Shown one piece after another: positions 35,818 through 44,323 of a DNA stretch of 64,000 nt. Position 1 is the stretch's first letter. Every line of letters begins with the position of its first letter. The stretch lies in the NCBI RefSeq assembly GCF_000292345.1, contig NZ_ALOU01000031.1, positions 1 to 64,000 on the forward strand. Direction: 5' to 3'. Position numbers and translations under genes: made by a program. Source of the stretch: Cupriavidus sp. BIS7. GTDB taxonomy: Bacteria > Pseudomonadota > Gammaproteobacteria > Burkholderiales > Burkholderiaceae. The notes beneath the pieces were generated by a model. It saw nothing but the letters and a program-made list of their open reading frames with translations, did not search any database and was not told where the DNA came from.

Positions 35818-36503
35818 CAGTGCTGATCCTCCGGCGCTTCGAGCACGTATCCCATGCCGCGCACGGTCTGGATCAGCTTGTCGTCGAAGTCGTCGTCGAT
35901 CTTCGCGCGCAGGCGCCGGATCGCCACGTCGATCACATTGCTGTCGCTGTCGAAGTTCATGTCCCAGACCTGCGATGCGATCAGCGATCGTGGCAGCACC
36001 TCGCCACGGCGGCGTGCAAGCAGCTCCAGCAGCGCGAACTCCTTGCCGGTCAGCACGATCCTGCGGCCGGCGCGCGTGGCCCGACGGCGCGCGAGGTCCA
36101 GCACGAGATCGGCGATCTGGATGCGGTCCACCGGCATCTGCGCGGCGCCGCGACGCAGCAGCGTGCGCACGCGGGCCAGCAGCTCGGAAAACGCGAATGG
36201 CTTGATGAGGTAGTCGTCCGCACCGAGTTCCAGACCCTTGACGCGGTCGGCAACGCTGTCGCGCGCAGTGAGGAACAACACCGGCACGGGATTCCCGGCG
36301 GCCCGGATGTTCTGCAGGATTCGCCAGCCATCGATGTCCGGCAGCATTACGTCGAGGATGAGCAGGTCGTAGGAATCCGTCAGCGCCAGGTGCTGGCCAT
36401 CCTGGCCGTTCTGCGCCAGATCCACAACGAAGCCAGCCTCGGTCAGGCCCTGCCTCAGGTACTCGCCGGTCTTCGTTTCGTCCTCGACCACCAACAGCTT
36501 CAT
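35817..36503 (-). CDS. copR: Copper response regulator CopR
   Basis: A 228-residue OmpR-type regulator starting [20 protein letters not shown], a sequence typical of the CopR/CusR group. The receiver (1-120) has the phosphoacceptor D51 in [14 protein letters not shown]. The winged helix (about 130-222) contains [20 protein letters not shown] and ends RGMGYVLE. Divergent from copA with a 190-base intergenic region that holds an ATTAC-GTAAT inverted repeat, the probable CopR binding site. Confidence 0.93.
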   Translation of the reverse strand: MKLLVVEDETKTGEYLRQGLTEAGFVVDLAQNGQDGQHLALTDSYDLLILDVMLPDIDGWRILQNIRAAGNPVPVLFLTARDSVADRVKGLELGADDYLIKPFAFSELLARVRTLLRRGAAQMPVDRIQIADLVLDLARRRATRAGRRIVLTGKEFALLELLARRRGEVLPRSLIASQVWDMNFDSDSNVIDVAIRRLRAKIDDDFDDKLIQTVRGMGYVLEAPEDQH

Positions 36504-36585
36504 TCGCGTCCTCGTCTCGCCTGTGCATGGGCCCTGCGCCCGGAAACGCCGCAAGTGTACGCCGCCGTGCGAACATGACGCGGAC

Positions 36586-36601
36586 ATTACCGGAATGTAA
36601 T
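36586..36601. promoter_or_regulatory. Inverted repeat in the copR-copA intergenic region, probable cop box
   Basis: ATTAC-CGGAAT-GTAAT is a perfect 5-bp inverted repeat with a six-base spacer, in the divergent region 92 bases before the copA start. Size and spacing suit an OmpR-type dimer such as CopR. The role is inferred from position. Confidence 0.5.
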
Positions 36602-36693
36602 TTTCGGGTCATTGGGCGGTTACTGCACCCTGACTAATCTGTGCCCGCCGCGCCAATTACAGGCGCTTGTTCACGCGTAAAAGGAAGCATTGC

Positions 36694-38505
36694 ATGCGAG
36701 CCAAAGTTCCGGCCGACCTGATTCGGCCCGCTTCGGCGGGCTTGTCCCGGCGCCGATTCGTCCAGGGGCTTGTTGCCGGCGGCGTCATTGGCGCACTCGG
36801 CGGACTGGCACAAGGCGCCTCGGCGCATGGGGGCGGCAGCCACGCGCATGCTGGCAGCGGCACCGCGCCGGTCCTGAGCGGGACCGAGTTCGATCTCGTC
36901 ATTGCGGAATCGGCGGTCAACTTCACGGGCAAGCCGGGCATCGGCACCACGATCAACGGCATGCTGCCCGGCCCCACGCTGCGCTGGCGCAAGGGCGACA
37001 CGGTGACGATCCGCGTCACCAACCGCCTGAATGAGCCGACATCGATCCACTGGCACGGCATCATCCTGCCGTACCAGATGGACGGCGTGCCCGGCATCAG
37101 CTTTCCGGGCATCCCCCCGGGCGAGACATTCACGTACCGCTTCAAGGTGGAGCAGACCGGCAGCTACTGGTATCACTCGCACTCCGGCATGCAGGAGATG
37201 ACCGGCGTCTATGGCAGCCTGCTTATCGATGGCGAGGACGATCCCGTGCGCGCCGATCGCGACTACGCCGTGCTGCTGTCCGACTGGACCGATGAAGACT
37301 CGATGCGGGTCATGTCCAAGCTCAGGATCCAGAGCGACTACTACAACTACAACCAGCCCACGGTGGTGGACTTCTTCCGTGACGTTTCCAGCAACGGCCT
37401 TGGTGCCGCCTTGGAGAAACGGAAGATGTGGAACCAGATGCGGATGAATCCGACCGATCTGGCAGACCTGTCGGGTGCCACGCTGACCTACCTGATGAAC
37501 GGGGTGACCCCGGCTGGCAACTGGACCGGGCTGTTCCGCCCGGGCGAGAGGGTGCGGCTGCGCTTTGTCAACGGCGCGGGCAACACGTTCTATGACGTGC
37601 GCATCCCGGGTCTGAAGCTCAAGGTCATCCAGGTCGACGGGCAGAACATCGAGCCGGTGACGGTTGACGAGTTCCGCATCGGCCCCGGGGAAACCTGCGA
37701 CGTGCTCGTGCAGCCTGCCGACGACGCTTACACGATCTTCGCGCAGTCGATGGATCGCACGGGATTCGCGCGTGGCACGCTGGCCGTGCGCGAGGGCTTG
37801 CAGCCGCCGGTTCCGGCGCTGGACAAGGTGGAGTGGCTCACGATGGCCGACATGATGGGCGACATGCACGGCATGCACCACGGCGCGATGAATCATGGGG
37901 CGATGGATCACAGCCAGCACGACATGTCGGCAATGGCTGGCATGGCCGGCATGGCGCATGGAGACTTGCTCAAGGTGCCCAGCAAGCAGGCGCGCCACGC
38001 GCGTACCGAGTATGGGCCGAGTACCGACATGCGCGTGGACATGGCGCGCACGAATCTCGACGATCCCGGCATCGGCCTGCGCAACAATGGCCGCCGCGTG
38101 CTGACGCTGGCGGACATGCACACGGTAGGCGGCCCGATGGACCCGCGCGGTCCAGGCCGAGAAGTGGAACTGCACCTGACCGGCAACATGGAGCGCTACA
38201 CGTGGTCGTTCGACGGCGTGGAGTATGGCAAGTCGACGCCGGTCTTCTTCAAGCATGGCGAGCGGCTGCGGGTCATTCTCCACAACGACACGATGATGAC
38301 GCACCCGATGCACATGCATGGCATGTGGAGTGAGCTGGAGGCGCCAGATGGATCGTTCCAGGCACGCCGTCACACCATCCCCGTACAGCCGGCGCAACGC
38401 ATCAGCTTCCTCGTGACAGCCGATGCGCTCGGGCGATGGGCATGGCACTGCCATCTGATGATGCATATGGACATGGGCATGTTCCGCGAAGTGGTGGTGG
38501 CATGA
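36694..38505 (+). CDS. copA: Multicopper oxidase CopA, TAT-exported
   Basis: A 603-residue periplasmic copper oxidase. A TAT signal (LSRRRFVQGLVAGGVIGAL) starts at residue 17. Copper ligand motifs are complete: IHWHGIILP near 118, YWYHSHSGMQ near 157, THPMHMHGMW near 535 and WHCHLMMHMDMGMF near 585. A Met/His-rich insert at about 385-430 (MMGDMHGMHHGAMNHGAMDH) binds extra Cu(I). The enzyme oxidises Cu(I) to the less toxic Cu(II). First gene of copABCD. The ATG at 36694 gives a compact TAT leader. Confidence 0.95.
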   Translation: MRAKVPADLIRPASAGLSRRRFVQGLVAGGVIGALGGLAQGASAHGGGSHAHAGSGTAPVLSGTEFDLVIAESAVNFTGKPGIGTTINGMLPGPTLRWRKGDTVTIRVTNRLNEPTSIHWHGIILPYQMDGVPGISFPGIPPGETFTYRFKVEQTGSYWYHSHSGMQEMTGVYGSLLIDGEDDPVRADRDYAVLLSDWTDEDSMRVMSKLRIQSDYYNYNQPTVVDFFRDVSSNGLGAALEKRKMWNQMRMNPTDLADLSGATLTYLMNGVTPAGNWTGLFRPGERVRLRFVNGAGNTFYDVRIPGLKLKVIQVDGQNIEPVTVDEFRIGPGETCDVLVQPADDAYTIFAQSMDRTGFARGTLAVREGLQPPVPALDKVEWLTMADMMGDMHGMHHGAMNHGAMDHSQHDMSAMAGMAGMAHGDLLKVPSKQARHARTEYGPSTDMRVDMARTNLDDPGIGLRNNGRRVLTLADMHTVGGPMDPRGPGREVELHLTGNMERYTWSFDGVEYGKSTPVFFKHGERLRVILHNDTMMTHPMHMHGMWSELEAPDGSFQARRHTIPVQPAQRISFLVTADALGRWAWHCHLMMHMDMGMFREVVVA

Positions 38506-39506
38506 CGCGCGGATTCCAATTGTTCAAGCCACCGCTGCTAGTGGCCGCCGTTCTGTCCGTCAGCATGGGTACCGCATGGGCGCAGCATTCGCACGCCGGT
38601 CACGCGGCACAAGCGCCGGCGTCCGAATCGACGCCATCGACGCAGAACATGAGTGACGACGACATCCAGACGATGGATAGCGGCGATGTACAAACCATGG
38701 ATGGTGGAAATGCGGAGAGCGCCCCCCCGCCTGTCATGGATCATGGCGACATGAAGATGCAGGGCGGCAGCGCCCCGCCAGACGCGCGCGATCCGAACGC
38801 ATACTCTGGCGGGTATCAACTCGGCGTCGGCAAGTACGCGCTTGGCGAGAACCGTCAGCTTCACATGGCCGATGAGCACCTGTATGCCGCGGTGCTGGTG
38901 GATCGCCTCGAGTGGACACACGGCAGCGACAGCAATGCCGCTTCATATGAAGCGCAGGCGTGGTTCGGCAGCGCCTATGACAAGCTCGTGATCAAGGCCG
39001 AAGGCGAGGCGGAGAAGGGCAAGGTCCATGACGCCCGTACCGAACTGCTCTGGGGCCATGCGATCTCCACTTACTGGGATACGCAGATCGGCTTGCGCAA
39101 CGATGCGGGCTACGGCCGTCCGGCCCGCAACTGGCTCGCGTTTGGCGTGCAGGGGCTGGCGCCGTACTGGTTCGAAGTCGATGCAACGGCGTATCTTGGC
39201 ACCGAGGGACGTACCGCGATGCGCCTGTCCGCCGAATACGAACTGCTGATCACACAGCGGCTGATACTCCAGCCGCGTATCGAAGCGAACCTGTATGGCA
39301 AGAACGATCCGGCAACGGGCACGGGCAGCGGGCTTTCGAATGGCGCGGTGGGCGTTCGGCTGCGCTATGAATTCAGCCGACAGTTCGCGCCGTATATCGG
39401 CGTGGAGCGCTACCAGACGTTCGGTAACACGGCCGACATGCTTCGCGCATCCGGCGGCCGCAGCGGCGAGACGCGCTTCGTCGCCGGCGTCCGCGTATGG
39501 TTCTAG
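38502..39506 (+). CDS. copB: Copper resistance outer membrane protein CopB
   Basis: A 334-residue protein whose ATG overlaps the copA stop. The signal peptide ends near AWA (residue 26). A His/Met-rich, disordered N-terminal segment (SHAGHAAQA, MDHGDMKM) precedes the CopB beta-barrel domain (GENRQLHMADEHLYAAVLVD, then ARTELLWGHAIS and the terminal FVAGVRVWF). It lies in the outer membrane and is needed for full copper resistance, probably binding or exporting periplasmic copper. The N-terminal metal-binding part is shorter than in Pseudomonas CopB. Confidence 0.93.
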   Translation: MTRGFQLFKPPLLVAAVLSVSMGTAWAQHSHAGHAAQAPASESTPSTQNMSDDDIQTMDSGDVQTMDGGNAESAPPPVMDHGDMKMQGGSAPPDARDPNAYSGGYQLGVGKYALGENRQLHMADEHLYAAVLVDRLEWTHGSDSNAASYEAQAWFGSAYDKLVIKAEGEAEKGKVHDARTELLWGHAISTYWDTQIGLRNDAGYGRPARNWLAFGVQGLAPYWFEVDATAYLGTEGRTAMRLSAEYELLITQRLILQPRIEANLYGKNDPATGTGSGLSNGAVGVRLRYEFSRQFAPYIGVERYQTFGNTADMLRASGGRSGETRFVAGVRVWF

Positions 39507-39528
39507 TGGTGTTACTCGGGGAGATTTG

Positions 39529-39915
39529 ATGAAACTTGTCACTACGGCGGCCAGGGTACTGATTCCCGTGGTCGCGCTGCTGGCCAGTGCGGCCGCATTC
39601 GCGCATCCCAAGCTCGTCAGCGCCACGCCGGCAGACAACGCCGAAGTGCCAGCGCCGACCAGGATCGAACTGCAGTTCTCGGAGAACCTCGTCAAGCAGT
39701 TCTCGGGGGCGAACCTCGTGATGACGGGCATGCCGGGGATGACGGACCATCCACCGATGAAAGTCGCCGTGAGCGTTTCCGGCGGCGACGACCCACGGAC
39801 GATGATCATCACGCCGAAGAGCCCACTGGTGCCCGGCACCTATCGCGTGGACTGGCGCGCGGTGTCGTCCGATACCCACCGCGTCAACGGCAGCATCACG
39901 TTCACGGCGAAGTAA
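39529..39915 (+). CDS. copC: Periplasmic copper-binding protein CopC
   Basis: A 128-residue protein. Signal peptidase cleavage after AFA (residue 25) leaves H26 as the mature N-terminus, as required for the CopC Cu(II) brace; the second ligand motif SSDTHRVNGS lies near 112-121. Met-rich MTGMPGMTDHPPM at about 66-78 could bind Cu(I). It carries copper in the periplasm between CopA, CopB and CopD. It is followed four bases later by copD. Confidence 0.92.
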   Translation: MKLVTTAARVLIPVVALLASAAAFAHPKLVSATPADNAEVPAPTRIELQFSENLVKQFSGANLVMTGMPGMTDHPPMKVAVSVSGGDDPRTMIITPKSPLVPGTYRVDWRAVSSDTHRVNGSITFTAK

Positions 39916-39919
39916 TCCC

Positions 39920-40825
39920 ATGCAGGCGGACTGGCTCGATATCCTGGTGCGGTTCGCACTCTATCTGGACCTGATGCTGCTGTTCGGCCTGCCGCTGTTT
40001 GCGCTGTATGCATTGCGCGAGGGCGAACGCGGCGCCGCGAAATTCCGGTGCTACGCCCGATACGCAACGATTGCCGCAATGATCGGGTTGGTACTGTCGG
40101 CCGTTCACATGGTCGTGGTGACCAAGGCCATGTCCGGTGTGGAAGCCTATGCGGAACTTGGCAGCAACGATTTCGCGATGGTGATGACGGAGACGGGGTT
40201 TGGCATTGCGTGTTTCGTTCAGATGAGCGCACTGCTGGCGGCCCTGATTGCCGGGTTCGCGCTTGGGCACAGGCCGACGTTTCGCAACGTTGCGCTTGCC
40301 GCCAGCGGCGCCATTGCGCTGTCATCGCTGGCATGGGCCGGTCACGGCGCGATGAACGATGGGCTGGCGGGCGTGGCGCATCTCCTTATTGATATCGCAC
40401 ATCTGCTGGCGGCCGGCGCGTGGATCGGGGCGCTGGCCGGTCTGATGCTGCTGGCGCGGCTGGCACCCATCGCGCTGCTGGGTCGCGCTTCCCACGGGTT
40501 CGCACATATTGGCGCGGCGATCGTTGCGACGCTGGTAGTCACTGGTTCGGCCAATTACTGGTTCATCGCCGGGATGCCCGGCATCGACGGACTGATGTCA
40601 CCCTATGGCCGGCTTCTGCTCATCAAGCTCGCGTTGTTCGCCGCGATGCTCGGGTTGGCCGCGCTGAACAGGTATCGGCTGAGCCCGGCGCTCTCAATGG
40701 CATCGGAGAACGGCAGTGCCATGGCGGTGCGCGCGCTGCGCAGGAGCATCGTTATCGAAGCATTGCTTGGCGTGGCCGTGGTGGCCACCGTGGCCATTCT
40801 GGGCGTGCAATCGCCCGAAGCCTGA
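39920..40825 (+). CDS. copD: Inner membrane copper resistance protein CopD
   Basis: A 301-residue protein with eight predicted membrane helices and the family motifs GHGAMNDG and HLLIDIAHLLAAGAWIGALAGL, which contain His residues suited to copper coordination. CopD is thought to move copper across the inner membrane together with CopC. It ends the copABCD operon. The downstream 236 bases contain no clear terminator. Confidence 0.92.
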   Translation: MQADWLDILVRFALYLDLMLLFGLPLFALYALREGERGAAKFRCYARYATIAAMIGLVLSAVHMVVVTKAMSGVEAYAELGSNDFAMVMTETGFGIACFVQMSALLAALIAGFALGHRPTFRNVALAASGAIALSSLAWAGHGAMNDGLAGVAHLLIDIAHLLAAGAWIGALAGLMLLARLAPIALLGRASHGFAHIGAAIVATLVVTGSANYWFIAGMPGIDGLMSPYGRLLLIKLALFAAMLGLAALNRYRLSPALSMASENGSAMAVRALRRSIVIEALLGVAVVATVAILGVQSPEA

Positions 40826-41061
40826 CGTTGCTGCTTTAGCCGGCGCCTATTGGCACGTTCGCGCAAGTCCGAACATCCTTGCTTTGCCTCTCCTGCGTTT
40901 TGGTCCTATCGTCAATGTGCATGCTGCGCCTGCTTTCCACAGCAGTGACGTAACAGCAATAATTTGGCTTTGGTTTCGGTAGGGCGTCCGGGGGGCAGCG
41001 GTCGGGCATATGTGGGCATATGTTGCGTCGTGGGTGTATCTCCCAACCTCGGAGAATTGAA

Positions 41062-41721
41062 GTGAATACCGCCGGTCAGGTGCCGAATACTCCCTCTCCC
41101 GTGCCACCGGACGAGTTGGCACCGCGCAGTCGGCAATCGTCCACGGTCCAGCCCGCGTGGGTTCGCATCACTCACTGGCTGAATGCGATAGCGGTGGTCA
41201 TCATGATGTTGAGCGGCTGGCGCATCTACAACTCTTCGCCGCTATTTGGCTTCCGCTTCCCCAATGACATCACGCTCGGCGGCTGGCTTGCGGGAGCCTT
41301 GCAATGGCACTTTGCGGCGATGTGGCTGCTGGTAGCCAATGGCGTGGTTTATCTCGCGATGAACATCGTCACGGGCCGCTTTCGGCGGCGCTTCATTCCG
41401 CTCTCCATCTCCTCGGCGCTACGCGACGTTGCTGCCGCCTTGCGAGGCAAGCTCGCACATCCCGACCTGACCGAGTACAACGCAGCCCAAAAGCTCTTCT
41501 ATCTGGGCGTCGTTGTGGTGATAGTGCTGACGGTGCTGTCCGGGCTTGCCATCTGGAAGTCAGTCCAGTTCCCGCTACTGCGCATGCTGATGGGCGGCTA
41601 CGACGCAGCGCGTTGGGTGCACTTCATCGGCATGAGTGCGATTGCGCTCTTTCTTGTCGTTCACGTAGTGATGGTTGCGCTGGTCCCGCGCACACTCATC
41701 ATCATGCTGCGCGGCAGATAG
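41062..41721 (+). CDS. Cytochrome b561-like membrane protein
   Basis: This 219-residue protein starts at a GTG with GGAGAA seven bases before it. Four or five membrane helices carry four well-placed His residues (H38 in RITHWLN, H83 in LQWHFAAMW, H187 in RWVHFIGM, H201 in LVVHVVM), the pattern of a two-heme cytochrome b of the b561/Ni-Fe-hydrogenase type. The next gene, 21 bases on, encodes a molybdopterin oxidoreductase, so it likely carries electrons between that enzyme and the quinone pool, comparable to MsrQ with MsrP. Confidence 0.85.
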   Translation: MNTAGQVPNTPSPVPPDELAPRSRQSSTVQPAWVRITHWLNAIAVVIMMLSGWRIYNSSPLFGFRFPNDITLGGWLAGALQWHFAAMWLLVANGVVYLAMNIVTGRFRRRFIPLSISSALRDVAAALRGKLAHPDLTEYNAAQKLFYLGVVVVIVLTVLSGLAIWKSVQFPLLRMLMGGYDAARWVHFIGMSAIALFLVVHVVMVALVPRTLIIMLRGR

Positions 41722-41742
41722 ACCGAGATCTGGAGACGTGTC

Positions 41743-42516
41743 GTGAACAAGTCTGGTGAAATCGTCAAGCTGGACCGCAAGCTGATTCTGCACGATGCAA
41801 CGCGTGAGTTGAGCGCGCCGTCGCGCCGACTATTCGGCAAACAGGCCATTACGCTCGGTGGGTTGCTGCTGTTGACTGGCTGCAGTCTTACCGACGAGTC
41901 ATCCGTTGAATCGTTCCTGATGGCGGTTTCACGGTTCAATGACCGTGTGCAGGGTTGGCTTTTCGACCCGAACCGGCTGGCGCCAACCTATCCGGAATCC
42001 AGGTTGACGCGGCCATTCCCGTTTAATGCCTATTACGGTGTCGACGAGGTACCGCAGGTCGATGCCAGGGAATTCCGTCTGAGAATCGGTGGCATGGTCT
42101 CGCGCAATGCGGCGTGGACCCTCGATGAACTGTATGCGCTTCCGCAGACGTCACAAGTGACACGCCATATCTGCGTGGAGGGATGGAGTGCCATTGGCAA
42201 ATGGGGCGGCACTCGATTCTCCGAGTTCCTCCAACGTATCGGGGCAGATACCAGTGCAAAGTACGTAGGCTTCCTTTGCGCTGACGACTACTACACGAGC
42301 ATTGACATGCCCACTGCGCTGCACCCGCAGACGCTGCTTGCCTTTACTTACGACGGCGAACGCCTGCCACCGAAGTACGGGTTCCCGATGAAGCTTCGCA
42401 TGCCGACCAAGCTCGGGTACAAGAATCCGAAGCACATCGTTGCCATTTTCCTTACCAACAAATATCCGGGCGGTTACTGGGAAGACCAGGGATACAACTG
42501 GTTCGGAGGTTCCTGA
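41743..42516 (+). CDS. Molybdopterin-dependent oxidoreductase (sulfite oxidase/MsrP-like)
   Basis: A 257-residue protein from a GTG with a CTGGAGAC ribosome site. The N-terminal half has a lipobox-like hydrophobic segment (GGLLLLTGCS), suggesting a membrane-anchored periplasmic enzyme. The Mo-binding core is clear: C144 in TRHICVEGWSAIGKWGG, followed by DDYYTSIDMPTAL and KLGYKNPKHIV. It belongs to the sulfite oxidase/MsrP-like fold and is paired with a cytochrome b. The substrate is unknown; repair of oxidised periplasmic proteins under copper stress is a reasonable inference. Confidence 0.87.
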   Translation: MNKSGEIVKLDRKLILHDATRELSAPSRRLFGKQAITLGGLLLLTGCSLTDESSVESFLMAVSRFNDRVQGWLFDPNRLAPTYPESRLTRPFPFNAYYGVDEVPQVDAREFRLRIGGMVSRNAAWTLDELYALPQTSQVTRHICVEGWSAIGKWGGTRFSEFLQRIGADTSAKYVGFLCADDYYTSIDMPTALHPQTLLAFTYDGERLPPKYGFPMKLRMPTKLGYKNPKHIVAIFLTNKYPGGYWEDQGYNWFGGS

Positions 42517-42587
42517 TGGAGCAGCCGGGCCCGACTGGCAATTGCAACTTCGCCGGTCTCCTTACTTACCTACTCAAGGAGAACACC

Positions 42588-42857
42588 ATGAAAAGGTACC
42601 TTGTTTTGCTGCTTTCGGCTGCGGCCCTGCTTGCCGGCAACGCCATCGCGCAGGACACCATGAAGAAGGACGAGATGGGCAAGGGAGGCGCCATGAGCGC
42701 AAGCGGCAGCATGGCGAAAGAGTCGATGGGGAAGGATGAGATGAAGAAGGACCAGATGAGCAAGAGCTACACCAAGAAGCCCGAAAAGAAGGGCGGCATG
42801 AGCAAGGACGACGCTATGGGCAAGGACTCGATGGGCAAGGACGCGACGAAGCAGTAG
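42588..42857 (+). CDS. Pentapeptide MXKDX-repeat secreted protein
   Basis: An 89-residue protein with a signal peptide (MKRYLVLLLSAAALLAGNAIA) followed by nine degenerate MXKDX-like units (MKKDE, MGKDE, MKKDQ, MSKDD, MGKDS, MGKDA and variants). The repeats spread Met and Asp/Glu evenly, a composition suited to loose binding of Cu(I) or other ions. Such proteins are known in Burkholderiaceae but uncharacterised. It has a strong AAGGAG ribosome site. It lies just after a cytochrome b/molybdoenzyme pair beyond the copper cluster. Confidence 0.85.
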   Translation: MKRYLVLLLSAAALLAGNAIAQDTMKKDEMGKGGAMSASGSMAKESMGKDEMKKDQMSKSYTKKPEKKGGMSKDDAMGKDSMGKDATKQ

Positions 42858-42885
42858 CGGCTCCCGACATGACGCAGGCGCAGCT

Positions 42886-43722
42886 TTAGCCGGCGAACGT
42901 CCACACAACAACCGACGCGATCAGGCAGTAGCAGCCAAACAAGTACCACCGACCCTGCTCCAGCCAGCGTGACAGCCAGCGCAGCGCCAGCAATCCGGCG
43001 ATAAAGCTGAACACCATGCCTAGCAGGCTCGGTGCCAGCATGTGCAGCAGGCCGTCAGTCGCGCCCGCATGCGCCTTGACGAAGCGATAGCCCTCCTTGG
43101 CGATGACGGCGGGTGTCAGCACTACCGCGAGCGCGAAGCTGAACTCTTCCGCGCGGCGGCGCTGCACACCCAGCAGCATGCCGCTGGAGATCGTTGCGCC
43201 CGAACGCGACAGTCCGCGGAACGGCAGGCACAGCCCTTGTACAGCCCCAACCCAGAAGGCACGCCGGCCAGTCAGGTCTTCAGTTGCCGTGTTGGCGCGT
43301 CTGGACGACACGATGATGAGCACGCCAGCCACGGCCAGACTGACCGCCATCAGCCTGGTATTGCCAAAGAGGTGTTCCACCTCGAAGCTGTCGGCGTTGC
43401 CCATCACGGCATGCTTGATGACATACAGCAGGGCCAGCCCAACGACCCCCGTTGCTGCCGTGGCCACCGCCAGCAGGACGCCGTTGTCCCACAGTGCCTT
43501 GGTCGAAGAGAAATACGTCTGCCGCCATGAGCGCCAGAAATAAGCGATGACCGCGAACATGGTGCCCGTGTGCAACATGACCAGCATCAGCGTCATGTCG
43601 GGCGAGGTCGGGTCCAGGCCCAGCCATTTCTCGGCCAGGATGACGTGGGCTGAACTGGAAACCGGTAGCAACTCGGCCAGGCCTTGGACGCAGGCCAGGA
43701 TGATGATGTGAAGTGTGGTCAT
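42886..43722 (-). CDS. uppP: Undecaprenyl-diphosphatase UppP (BacA)
   Basis: A 278-residue membrane protein from the ATG at 43722. Both catalytic motifs are intact: GLAELLPVSSSAH near residue 14 and GLSRSGATISSG near 171. It dephosphorylates undecaprenyl diphosphate at the outer face of the inner membrane to recycle the lipid carrier for peptidoglycan and other polymers, and gives bacitracin resistance. It converges on the MXKDX-repeat gene with a 28-base gap. Related genomes often carry more than one copy; this could be an accessory one. Confidence 0.93.
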   Translation of the reverse strand: MTTLHIIILACVQGLAELLPVSSSAHVILAEKWLGLDPTSPDMTLMLVMLHTGTMFAVIAYFWRSWRQTYFSSTKALWDNGVLLAVATAATGVVGLALLYVIKHAVMGNADSFEVEHLFGNTRLMAVSLAVAGVLIIVSSRRANTATEDLTGRRAFWVGAVQGLCLPFRGLSRSGATISSGMLLGVQRRRAEEFSFALAVVLTPAVIAKEGYRFVKAHAGATDGLLHMLAPSLLGMVFSFIAGLLALRWLSRWLEQGRWYLFGCYCLIASVVVWTFAG

Positions 43723-43987
43723 GCGATGTTTGATAAGTGCATTAAGCTGCATTAAACCGCACCAAGCGCCGCATCAAGCGTCATGTGGCGGTTCGCTTGT
43801 TGTGCGGGCTGGCGCAGGGCCGCGCGGGCAGTAGTCACTCCCGGGGCACAACTTACCGAATGTCACGACTCAGGGTCAACTTGGATCGTTGAAGCGTCGT
43901 TCTTGAGATAGATGAGGCATATCGCCAATGGCCGTCCCCACGGGGAATGGCACATCCGACAAGTTTCGAGACAACCAGGGAGATGCC

Positions 43988-44263
43988 ATGTTCCGTAAGA
44001 CGATGCAGCTTGCATGCGCAAGCGTGCTGCTCGGTTTGAGTGTTGCCGCTGCCGCCCATGGTGGCGGAGGTGGCGGCGGTATGGGTGCGCCTTCGGGTCA
44101 TGGTGGCCATGAGGCCGCGATGAACTCAAACGGTGCGTTCTCCAGCGACCGGGACAAGGGTCAGCAGCGTGCGTCGGATCGCCGGAGCGTTGCGGGGACC
44201 AGCCACGAAAAGGCCCAGGACAACCGGATGCACAACAACGGCAATCACAGCCAAAAACACTAG
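43988..44263 (+). CDS. Secreted Gly/His-rich small protein
   Basis: A 91-residue protein with a signal peptide (cleavage after AAAA near residue 23) followed by HGGGGGGGMGAPSGHGGHEAAM and a charged tail rich in Asp, Arg and His (DRRSVAGTSHEKAQDNRMHNN). A GGGAGAT ribosome site is present. It has no recognised domain. Small His-rich secreted proteins are common in metal-resistant Cupriavidus, and metal binding is possible but not shown. Confidence 0.65.
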   Translation: MFRKTMQLACASVLLGLSVAAAAHGGGGGGGMGAPSGHGGHEAAMNSNGAFSSDRDKGQQRASDRRSVAGTSHEKAQDNRMHNNGNHSQKH

Positions 44264-44323
44264 CGAGCGTCAGCTTCCACAAGCGGCGCTGACCACCGGT
44301 GACGATGGGCGCGCAGCGCGGGC

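Noticed and set aside
34423-36612. Apparent 729-residue fusion of copS with upstream sequence
   Set aside because: The extra N-terminal part is the wrong frame of copR; copS starts at 35817 with an ATGA overlap.
36634-38466. A 610-codon open frame antisense to copA
   Set aside because: Shadow of the copper oxidase gene; the composition (His/Arg/Val) reflects the complement of its codons.
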